Shown in pieces: positions 25,760 to 35,760 of a DNA stretch of 64,000 bases (positions are counted from its first letter, which is position 1; every line of letters begins with the position of its first letter). The position numbers were made by a program, and so were the translations under genes. Under the pieces are notes generated by a model. It had not been told where the DNA came from, ran no database searches, and saw only the letters and a list, made by a program, of their open reading frames with translations. This DNA is from Diadema setosum (taxonomy: Eukaryota > Echinodermata > Echinoidea > Diadematoida > Diadematidae): assembly GCF_964275005.1 (NCBI RefSeq), contig NC_092685.1, forward strand, positions 10,255,654-10,319,653, written 5' to 3'.

Positions 25760-28700
25760 ATGTCGAAGAAAACCAAGCTACCATCGCTTGATGGTAAGCG
25801 TGACCATAAATCGTCTGCGCAGCAACAGCCGACCAAGATGGGGGCCGAGGCAGCGCAGGATCCACGAAGGGCCCACATGAGCATGATCAAATACCCAAAC
25901 ATAAGCGACACCTTCCTCTATAGTCAGCAACTCCTGGTGGACACATGCATCGCTCTCCACGGCATCATTCTGCAGGATCTTAGTATGGGCAAAAGAGAAC
26001 TCCTGAAGGACCCGCTCTTTATCCAAGCTCGACTCTACGAGACCATCACCTACATTATGAAGCAACAGGACAAGACATTAGACCAGGTATATTATCTTAC
26101 AATGATCAGGGCCATGTAGAGGTTTTCACCCCAACAAAGTCTCATAAGATGACACACTGTCGTGGCACTGACTAAACATAACATACTTTATTCAACTAAA
26201 AATAGATCGCCGGCATTGTACATGGGCCTTCAGTTGCAACAGAATATGTTATGCAATTACTCTCAACGTTACAAACACACGCTTTAAGCTGTCACGTATA
26301 AATGCGTTTACAAATTACAAATGATAACAATCAACTTTGATGTAAGTGTATAGTCTTCCAAGAACTGTGATTTTGTGACTCGTGTCTTATGATAGAAAGG
26401 TAACTGATTACATCCCTCATCGTGTAATGATTTTCCGTTCTTTTCATGCAAATATAGGTCATGCTGGAGTATGAGCATCCCCGATTGAAGTACCTCCGAG
26501 GGCGAACCGTCATTCAACCAAAGATCGACGTCGTGTTGGCGAAACGGAAACCCGAACTCCTGTTCGTCACTGCACTCATGCTTCGAAAAAGAACTGCTGG
26601 CTATGAGCCGGACGTGCGCAGCGTCCGCTCTGACATGGCCCGTCTGGCTTACCTGGTTTTGGAGCGGGCCGTACAGTGGGGTTTTTACCTCTGGATCGGA
26701 CCACTGGAAGAACTGAAACACTTTGAGATACTTAACCGGTACTCGAGTCTATGTGAGGCTGACGGACAGCGAAAGAGTTACATTGTGCTACAAAAGCACA
26801 CATTAGTTCTCCCCCGCGTCGGCAAACCCATTCCGTCCACCTTCCAAACGACACTCCTACTCAACCGCATCTCACCGGATTTCTGCCTGCGACTCTACCG
26901 CATCGAGCCCGAGATGACTATGTGGGATGACAAGGAGGATGACGTAGCGAGGTGAAACTCTGTCTGGCACCTATATATTGGAAGATTATTGCTCATTTTG
27001 GCTGTCCATAGTGTAAACGGGACTGATACCACTGTCATCGTATATTTTCAGTGATATAGGCTACATAATATTGCCCTATCCGATGCACAAAAACTTTGTG
27101 CCAGAAGCACTTTAAAGAATGCATTTCCTGGCAATTAAAACAAAAAGTGTGTGGGTCAATAGCGAATACTGATGTACAACAATAAACAAGGTGGATGAAT
27201 GGTGAGCTTATCATCACGTACTTTTTTACACCTGTACCTGTACTTCCGCCTCCATTATTGCTAAGGTTGTTTATCAAGTCAAAAACCCACAAGCCGTGTG
27301 ATTATTAAGCAACATGAACATTATGCGTAACAACGCGTAGGAAACGTATTGTATGATGAATAGACAGCTCGAAAATGATTTTAAAAAATCATGTGGCAAC
27401 AACAAATGTCATAAACTGTCATCGATAGTTTGTTCATTGTTACTGTATAACCTTCAGGTTCCATTTTCATCTTCACAATCTGCAGGCTTTATGAGTTCTA
27501 CAGCAGCACAACGAGTATACACACTGGCTACGGAATGTGGGGAATAGGAGACCAAATAAAGAATGTTAGGAATCAACTCCTGAAAATAAGAGACTATGTC
27601 GAGGTAAGATCAGAAAACATCGCTTTCACTTACTTTCAGGCATTCTGAGTGCACGAACCTTTTCACTGAGTTTCTATAATCTCGTTTTATGTGGATTATG
27701 ATTAGTGTAAAAGGCCATGTCAACATCATCTGTGTGTATCCTTTAAAACATCATTTCCGTTTTTTTTCTTTTGCATGTTTATATTCGGGGTGTAATTAGT
27801 GCTTCTCTGCCCCCCCCCCCCTTCCGCTCTACGTGCATGACAATGTGTGTGTGTGTGTGTGTATGTATGATGTATGTGTGCATGTGCGTGCAGTTTTATG
27901 TTTGCTTTTAAAGATGTGATGCAAGTCCTTCGTATCGTTTGTGCAAGTAGTCATATTCATATATCAATTCAATTCAATTCAATTCAAATTCATTTAGATT
28001 CGATTCTATTCAATTCAATTCACTAAACAGCCATGCTTGTACATTGTGAACCACTCAAGTGTTTCTTCAATATCATTTTAGTTGCAGTCAATTTCCTACA
28101 GCTTGAAATGCATATGAAGTGAATCTGTGCTATTTATTATATAATATCGTGTAATCTTACGACTTGGGAACTTCACATTAGAACTTATCCTCAAGATTTT
28201 TTTTCCCTATCTATAAACACCGACAGAAAAAGGGGACATTTTCATACCATCAATACCACGAATGAATTGTATGTTTGATACCTTAGACCTATAATTACAC
28301 GAGTATCATACACACGTACGCTTATAGCCCTAATCTTTCTCTGCATATCAAAGCTTCAGAGGCGAATTGCTTTCGGCTGACAAACTCCTCCCTGGAATCG
28401 TAAAAAACAGTCTTCAGTTAAGGCGATATTACTTGTAATTTTTCGTATTCTGAATATCACCTCTTTTAACATACTGCAGCCATGCCCATTGTGATTGCCA
28501 TAACAGTGACACTGAAGACCCATCCACTATATTGCAATGCAAAGTTGGCTATCTGTTCATGAGGTTTCCAAGGGGAAAACATTAATTTTAACCAAGCTAT
28601 ACCATTAACATATTAAACATGTAGCGGAAATAGCGTCCACTACATACAATAATCACTATTTAGCTCATATCAGATCCATCAACCTGTCGCCGCTTAAGTG

Positions 28701-29147
28701 AATGAGATTACTGGGCTGTGCGCCTGATTCATTTGAGTTCTTTGCTAATGATTTATGTAGGCTAAGGCAGGCCTGTATAAAAGGTATAGTGATGTAAATG
28801 AGATAAAGTTCCCTCTTTTTCAGTGAGACAGTTCAATTCGTTCTTTGCGCTATATAACGTTCGAGCAACAACTTACACCAATGTCTTCATACTTGCAACT
28901 ATTTTAATTCTTCAAGGCAAATTTGTTCGACCGTGCACGGGCGATGCTGATGATGGCTCGGGTCATGTTCACCGACCTCGTGGTCGTCAAGAACCTGGAG
29001 CGGGAGGAGATCGAGGAAGCTAACTACATGAAGCACCACATAGACGAACTGAAGGCTCGCATCGAGGAGGCATTCCGCCATGGCGACGGCTACTCATCCA
29101 CGGACGAAAGCGTGTACGACGACAGTGGCAAGCAAGGGCAAAAATAA
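25760..29147 (+). CDS. Unrecognised protein family, paralog A (389 aa, 4 exons)
   Basis: Exons 25760-26086, 26458-26951, 27486-27603, 28917-29147; GT-AG junctions, consistent phases (0, 2, 0), 1170 nt with the stop. The ATG sits directly after a good acceptor (TTTTGCAG), so a 5' untranslated exon should lie upstream. I do not recognise the family. Seen: a basic, Gln-rich N-terminal tail of about 40 residues; a helical block (TCIALHGIILQDL); a highly conserved centre (AGYEPDVRSVRSDMARLAYL and LVLPRVGKPIPSTF); FCLRLYR and MTMWDD; GYGMWGIGDQIKNVRNQL; then LFDRARAMLMMARVMFTDLV and an acidic Ser-rich tail. No signal peptide or clear membrane segment, so probably intracellular. Paralog B at 40995-44169 has the same intron positions. 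AATAAA overlaps the stop codon (29143-29148); whether it is used is unknown. Confidence 0.87.
27780..28025. repeat. Microsatellites in intron 3 of paralog A
   Basis: A C-run near 27811-27820, a GT run near 27845-27862, and an AATTC run near 27965-27987 with a degenerate extension to 28021. Confidence 0.8.
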
Positions 29148-31338
29148 ATCACCACCAACGTGTTCGTTAGGGTTACATACTATTGCTACTATGGTCACTA
29201 TGATAAGAGGAGTAAGAGGAAGAATACTGGGATGTATTGCATCAATTCCTCATAGGAAATTTTGTAGAGATTGTCATTGGAAGGTCGAACAAAAGAAGAA
29301 AAGAAATGGGTATTGTGATTGCGGTACAATAGTCTGAACAACTCGTCGCCGATTATGTGTCGTTAGTTATACCAAAGCGAAATGTACTTTATGTTGGCCT
29401 CGTACCGATAGATTATTATCCCTCGATATTGATTGGTTAATCAACTTTCGCAATAGAATATCACTTCAAAGCAACCGCAGCAAAGATTGTTTGAAGGTCA
29501 TCTGTTTCGCATATCGCACTTTAACATTTTGGCTCCATTTCAGACGTATGCCGGTTCTTGAACTAAAAGTAGTGTCAAGTCATTATTGTGGATTAATCAC
29601 ACTTAATTGTTACTATTGTTCTCTCACAATTTGAGAATATGGGTGAAAAGATATCTTTACACACTTAAAGTGTCAGTAAAGACACAAATCGTGGAGTATG
29701 ATGATCTTTCCCGTTTCCCAAATTGCCGAAAAATCTGGAAAACGCCTGCTACAGACTTGAGTAAAGATTCATTTCCACAGATTTGTCTTCACCTTTTAAA
29801 CCTTATAGAACATAATCACTATATCATAAATCCTGTGAGTTTAACACGCCTTTGGATCGCAAGCCACGCTTTGACACGTTCTCGTCGGGGAATTTGTGCA
29901 ACACCTAGCAAAGACAAGCAATCATTAGTAGTTTTTATCTTTAACTCCATGAGAAAGCGCCACTGAGATTGTGCCAGCCACATGGCGCCGCGGCGCCTTG
30001 TTGGCACAGACTCAGTGGCGCTTTGAGAATTTTGTCAATGGGCGGTTAAACCCTACTGGATGCAATATTCTTGTCTTTACTCTTCCCAAGGATCACTTGA
30101 CCTTTATCAGTTTGAAATGGCACTGTTACGATATATGAAAACATGAACTATCTATTACGTCACAATCATTATATTAAGCACTTTGAGAGAGACGAGAACG
30201 CCTGTTTTGAAGTCTTTACAGCTAATATAAAACTTGAAAGTAATCAGTCACTTACAATGTCCTCAATGTCGCAACGTCATAACAAAACAAAAACACTATA
30301 AGTTGTTTTGTATGAGAAGTTAGATTCAAAGAGAACGTTCTGCCTATTTCTTTACATGTTAATGATCATTATGAATCATGTATTCTTCATATTAATTATA
30401 TAGTTTATATTCATCTATCTATGCAAAAGTCATACGTCATGATTATAATTAATTTTAAAGTAGCCGAGATATTTGCACGCGTACCCTATGAATCAAGTTA
30501 CAACCTTAAAGGTTCGCGTTCGATATACACATCCTCTAAAATGGCCGTTGGGACATTAATATAGCTTAAAACAACGTATACTCTGGATGTAAAGGGATCT
30601 ACAGTTTCAAAATGTCTCACAGGAGATGTTTGTAGTAAGTGCAATGCAATACTGGTTCTAAATATTCCTGAAGTAAGTTAGCCTTCAATGAACACATTAT
30701 TTCTAATGTGAAAATTCTTATCCATATACGTTTTCTTTGTTTTTATCAGATTCTTATCCATATACGTTTTCTTTGTTTTTATGAGAAAATTAATACATTA
30801 TATATGTTATCAAACATTATATTCAAATGATTCGAGACATCACTGTTATAGGGGAGACTAGAGTTCAGATGATCTCATTCATTATTAGATTACATTCTGT
30901 ATTAGTGATATATTTCCAGTTATGCTGGTTATTAAATGTTGAGTAAAACGAATGTTAGACACACACACCAACAAAAAACACAAAAAACACTTAACACAGC
31001 ATAAAGGTCAAATGCATTTGGAACTACATTAATCCTATCTAAATCATAGACAAGGTAACATATTTAAAATACATATCTAGCAGTAACTGAAATAAGCTTA
31101 GAGTTGATACAATAAAAAAAAAAAAGCTTTACACACATGTCATGTACATAACTTCAGTTTATCTTAGTTTTACGTCGAGGTGATCATTTTAATTTGAATG
31201 ATAGGCAGATCACCTGAAAATTAACAACACTTTCATCTATTTCATCAAGCATTTTTCATAATTTAGGATTCGTTTTGTCACCACTCATTTACGGATCATA
31301 TAGATTAACAAAATAATGGAAACATAACGTGGGTTTCT
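29148..31338. other. Intergenic DNA after paralog A
   Basis: No further exon is supported. It includes the 71-bp GC palindrome at 29954-30024 and a 36-bp perfect-to-near-perfect tandem duplication (30714-30749 and 30750-30785, unit starting ATTCTTATCCATATACG, one difference near the end). The rest is AT-rich unique-looking sequence. Confidence 0.6.
29954..30024. repeat. 71-bp GC-rich palindrome
   Basis: Nested inverted arms: AAAGCGCCACTGAG with CTCAGTGGCGCTTT (14 of 14), GTGCCA with TGGCAC, and a centre GGCGCCGCGGCGCC. The stretch stands out in AT-rich DNA and would form a strong hairpin on either strand. The family is unknown; it may be a very short MITE. Confidence 0.7.
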
Positions 31339-31518
31339 GGGGGGCGTTTCATCAACGAGTTCGTCGGAGGTTTTCACCGACAAATTTGCTATCAGCCAAT
31401 CAGACGCAAGGATTTACACTGACAACTGTTAAAAGCTAATGAAATCCTTGCGTCTGATTGGCTGATAGCAAATTTGTCGGTGAAAACTCCGACGAACTCG
31501 ATGATGAAATGCCCCCCC
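31339..31518. mobile_element. Foldback MITE with GGGGGGCGTTTCAT ends, 180 bp
   Basis: Arms of about 80 bp are almost perfectly complementary, for example TTTGCTATCAGCCAATCAGA at the left against TCTGATTGGCTGATAGCAAA at the right. The ends are GGGGGGCGTTTCAT and ATGAAATGCCCCCC. The high arm identity suggests a young insertion or a constraint on the hairpin. A second, diverged element with the same ends lies at 56609-56760. Confidence 0.8.
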
Positions 31519-32063
31519 TGATAGTTGTTACAATGTGAAGACATTATTATCAGTCAGTGTGCATGGAAGTTGTGCTTGAAAATATGAACTCGGAATTGCC
31601 AAATGTATGTGACTGCTGAATGAAATTTGGATCAACTGCAGCCAAGAGCTACTTCTTGCATTTTGGTTGTCAGATCAAAATTAGGAAACATTCATATCGT
31701 CACATGTATTAACCGCATCGTTCGCACTTATTCAAAGCATTGGGGCATCATTGACGTCAAAATTTGTCATTGACAGTTATTACAGCCTGAAGTGATTTTG
31801 CTATAATGGTATTGGAGGCAAGTTCCGGTTTTTCAAATATTTAACTATTCTTCATTTTAATTTTATATTTCAAGTCGTTTATGATGCATTTTACGCCAAA
31901 TAGATGTTGAGCCGTTCATACATGTACAGAGAATAAAACTTTAATGATAAATCGAACAATGATTCTTTGCCCTGCTCACTGATTGTAACATGTTCTAATT
32001 CGAGATATGAGAAGAGAGAGAGAGAGAAAGAGGGGTGGGGGGGGGGGTGGGAAGACAAGTTAA

Positions 32064-32652
32064 GGGGGTATCTCACCGGGCTTGAAACTAGTTCGCGACT
32101 CCAGATTTTGCTAGTTGCAGAGACGTCTCCTCGACGTCTTCAAGACGTCTCCTGAAAATTACAGAGTCTCCGATTAGTCGCAAGAAATTTAAACATGTTC
32201 GATTTTTCGCGAAGTCTTCGCGACGTCTCCGAGACGTCTCCATCAGTCGCAGAGACGTCGCGGAGACTTATAATATCCGCGACTGCTGAGACGTCTCCGC
32301 GACGTCTCCGCGATGTCTCATAGACGTCTCAGAGACGTCGCCGAGACCTGCTGGAGACCAGAAAAACTGGTGAGAGGTCGCGGAGACGTCTCCGCGACTC
32401 TATTTGACGCTGTTTGATCTACTTTAGAAACCACGTGACCCCTCTGCGTGCTGATATCCTGCCTAGATCAAGTCAGGTGATCCTGCAACGGCTCCCTCAT
32501 ATTTGATTTTTTTTGACACCTGCCATAACTCGTCTCAGAGACGTCTCATTGGTGAGACCGCAAGACATTTTTATGTTGGAGACGTCTCCGCGACTGCTGC
32601 GACTGGTAAGTTGGAGACGTCGCGGAGACGTCTCCGTTGGTGAGATACTAGC
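32064..32652. mobile_element. GACGTC-rich inverted-repeat element, about 590 bp
   Basis: The ends are inverted: GTATCTCACC at 32068-32077 and GGTGAGATAC at 32640-32649. In between, about 15 GACGTC sites occur, most in the form GAGACGTCTC, CGCGACGTCTCC or AGACGTCGCGGAGAC, spaced at irregular short intervals. CGCGACT and TCGCGGAGAC recur. No reading frame of note. The core hexamer is self-complementary, so the element is full of small hairpins. Confidence 0.6.
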
Positions 32653-33414
32653 TTAAGAAAGACAGAAAGAAAAAGAGAGGAACTATACCGTGTATAAAAT
32701 GGGTCTCTCCTATGGACTGGAGAGCTTGTTAAGTGCATGGCAAGCTGCGAAAGAAGATCGTGATAGATAGATTGAATTAGATCAAAGTTTGACTTGAATT
32801 GCATATAATTTGGTTTAAGAGGACGTTATAAGGAAGCAAAGAATGCTCATGCAATTTAATGAGGTGTTGATGTAAGCCTTTCAATGACTTACACACAAAA
32901 AAATGTCTCACTTCAGTTATTGTTTTAATAATGATTCCAAAAAGAAGGAAGTATGGCATTGCCACGGAATGGACAACTTTTAGAACCTCGCGGGAAGCGT
33001 TGTTCCCGAAGCTAATATCTGAAAATCGATTTATACGCACATCGTTTTTATTTAAATGAATGTAGTGTATGTAATGATTTAGTAATGACGATTTAAAGGA
33101 GTTAAAGTTGATAATAGGCCTCATCTTTACTGATAGAATAACATTTATGACCAATCATGACCAATCATAAATCATAATCATTATGACCAATGTCACTGTT
33201 TTGTGTTCAATAGTGTCTCTTTAAAATTTATCAATCTGCTTGTTTTGTCCGATATAAAAGAAGGTATCACTATTTGGATAATATGACTCTTTAGAACAGA
33301 GTGAACATTAACGAAGTTGCTCTGTAATGTTTATACCAACGGCGTAAATCCATACTGAGGAGTGGGGGGATGGTCACCATCACCACGATTACAAGCCCAT
33401 AACCGGACCGGCGC

Positions 33415-33745
33415 AGCCTTTTTTTTTTTTTTTTTTGGGGGGGGGGGGGGGAGAAGCTTTGTGCCCCTCCCCTCCCCCCCCCCCCCACACACACACTTTA
33501 CAGGGATCGGATGCCCCACTCTTTTGCATGAAATATAAAGTGGGAGAAAAGTGGCAGCAACAACATAAAGACTTTTTGTTCTTGTTGCTTTTTTTTTTTT
33601 TTTTTTTTGCTTGTCAGACGACTTTCGGCGGAAAATCAGACCTTAAAAGTATGATTTTTTTTTTTTTTTTTGAAATATCTGTGAGAGGGAGCGGAACGAC
33701 CGGACGGGGGAAGGGTGCATGTGTATGGGGGGGGGGGGGGGGGTA
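33415..33745. repeat. Homopolymer-rich stretch (T, G and C runs)
   Basis: Long runs of T, G and C follow one another (T and G near 33419-33450, C near 33473-33486, T near 33590-33608 and 33655-33671, G near 33727-33742) with short unique pieces between. Reading frames rich in Pro, Gly, Phe or Lys across it are artefacts of the runs. Base-call length errors are likely here. Confidence 0.8.
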
Positions 33746-34071
33746 TCCCTCTCCCACACGAGGAAGATTTTGCATTTTCAGACCTGAAATTCAGCGATCT
33801 GGTGCTCACTTGTGGTGAAAATTTTCTTTTCTTTTCTTTAAAAAAACAATAAGAAAATGAAATATTCACAATATATTATTGAATGACAAAATCGTGGTAT
33901 TTCAGCTCTTGCTGTGCGACATCACTGTGAAGGCCTACTAAATAATGGGGCCTATCATCGGCGTAGACAGGATTTGATCTTAGGACGAGCGGTTATGTGA
34001 GGGAACGAATCAAGCGAGGGGGGAGGGTATAGTAGGGGGGTTTCGCCCTCCTACGGTGAAATCTCTTTGCG

Positions 34072-35760
34072 TTGAAAATTTTGACATTTTTCAGTCCAAA
34101 AACTGCCGTTTGTAGCTATATTCTTCGCTTTGGAAATTAAGGGGGGCACACCAGGCGCAACTGCTGTCAATCACTGGCAGCAACATCAGGAGAATGGCAT
34201 AGCGATTAAATGCGAGCGAGCGGAGCGAGCGAGCATGAAAATTTTAACATTTTACAGTCTAAAAACTGCAGTTAGTAGCTATACTTTTTCGCTTTGGAAA
34301 TTAAGGGGGGCCGCATCAGGCGCAACTGCTGGCAATTACTGGCAGCAACATCAGGAGAATGGCACAGCAGTTAAATGCGAGCGAGCGGGGCGAGCGAGCT
34401 TGAAAATTTTGACATTTTACAGTCCAAAGACTGCCGTTTGTGGCTGTATCTTTTCGCTTTGGAAATTATGGGGGCACACCAGGCGCAACTGCCGGCAATC
34501 GGGCAGCAACATCAGAATGGCATAACGATTAAATGCGAGCGAGCGAAGCGAGTGAGCTTGAAAATTTTGATATTTTACAGTCCCACATGTCCTTTGTGGC
34601 TGTACTAGTATTTTTTCGCTTTGGAAATTAAGGGGGGAGGGGGCGCACCAGGCGAAAACTGCTGGCAGTTACTGGCAGCAACATCAGGGGAATGGCATAA
34701 TGATTAAATGCGAGCGAGCGAAGCGAATGAGCTTGAAAATATTGACATTTTCCAGTCCCAAAAACTGTCGTTTGTGGCTGTATTTTTTCGCTTTGGAAAT
34801 TAAGGGAACGCACCGGGCAAAAACTGTTGGCAATTACTGGCAGCAACATCAGGAGAATGGCATAATGATTACATGCGAGCGAGCGAAGCGAACGAGCTTC
34901 AAAATTTTGACATTTGACAGTCCAAAAACTGCCGTTTGTAGCTATATTTTTCGCTTTGGAAATTAAGGGGGCGCACCGGGCGAAAACTGCTGGCAATTAC
35001 TGGCAGCAACATCAGGAGAATGGAATAATAATTAAATGCGAGCGAGCGAAGCGAGCGAGCTTCAAAAATTTGACATTTTACAGTCCCCAAACTGCCGTTT
35101 GTAGCTATATTTTTCGCTTTGGAAATTAAGGGGGGCGCACCTGCTCACAATCACTGGCAGCAACATCAGGAGAATGGCATAGCGATTAAATGCGAGCGAG
35201 CGGAGCGAGCGAGCTTGAAAATTTTGACATTTTACAGTCTAAAAACTGCCGTTTGTAGCTATACTTTTTCGCTTTGGAAATTTAGGGGGCACATCGAGTG
35301 CAACTGCCAGCAATTACTGGCAGCAACATCAGGAGAATGGCATAGCGGTTAAATGCGAGCGAGCGGAGCGAGCGAGCTTGAAAATTTTGACATTTTACAG
35401 TCCAAAGACTGCCGTTTGTGGCTGTATTTTTTCGCTTTGGAAATTAAGGGGGCACACCGGGCGCAACTGCCGGCAATTACTGGCAGCAACACCAGGAGAA
35501 TGGCATACTGATTAAATGCCAGCGAGCGAAGCGAGTGAGCTTGAAAATTTTGACATTTTCCAGTCCTAAAAACTGTCGTTTGTAGCTATATTTTCGCTTT
35601 GGAAATTAAGGGGGGCGCACCGGGTGCACCTGCTGTCAATCACTGGCAGCAACATCAGGAGAATGGCATAGCGGTTAAATGCGAGCGAGGGGAGCGAGCT
35701 TTAAAATTGTAACATTTTACACTCCAAAAACTGCCGTTTGTAGCTGTATTTTTCGCTTTT
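34072..35760. repeat. Tandem array of about 11 units of about 163 bp
   Basis: Each unit runs: TGAAAATTTTGACATTTTAC, then AAACTGCCGTTTGTAGCTAT, TTTCGCTTTGGAAATTAAG with a G run, CAATTACTGGCAGCAACATC, AGGAGAATGGCAT, then ATTAAATGCGAGCGAGCG followed by AAGCGAGCGAGC. Unit starts at about 34072, 34235, 34400, 34558, 34733, 34898, 35061, 35215, 35378, 35541 and 35700 give a mean period of 163 bp (range 154-175). Units are similar but not identical; the last is cut short. A lone diverged copy of the GCGAGCGAGCGAAGCGAGCG core lies near 36378. Confidence 0.9.

Noticed and set aside
33291-33870. Pro/Gly/Phe-rich frames
   Set aside because: Products of homopolymer runs.
34130-35352. Overlapping frames of 60-130 codons across the 163-bp array, both strands
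   Set aside because: They follow the tandem unit; breaks vary from unit to unit and no start, splice or homology supports coding.
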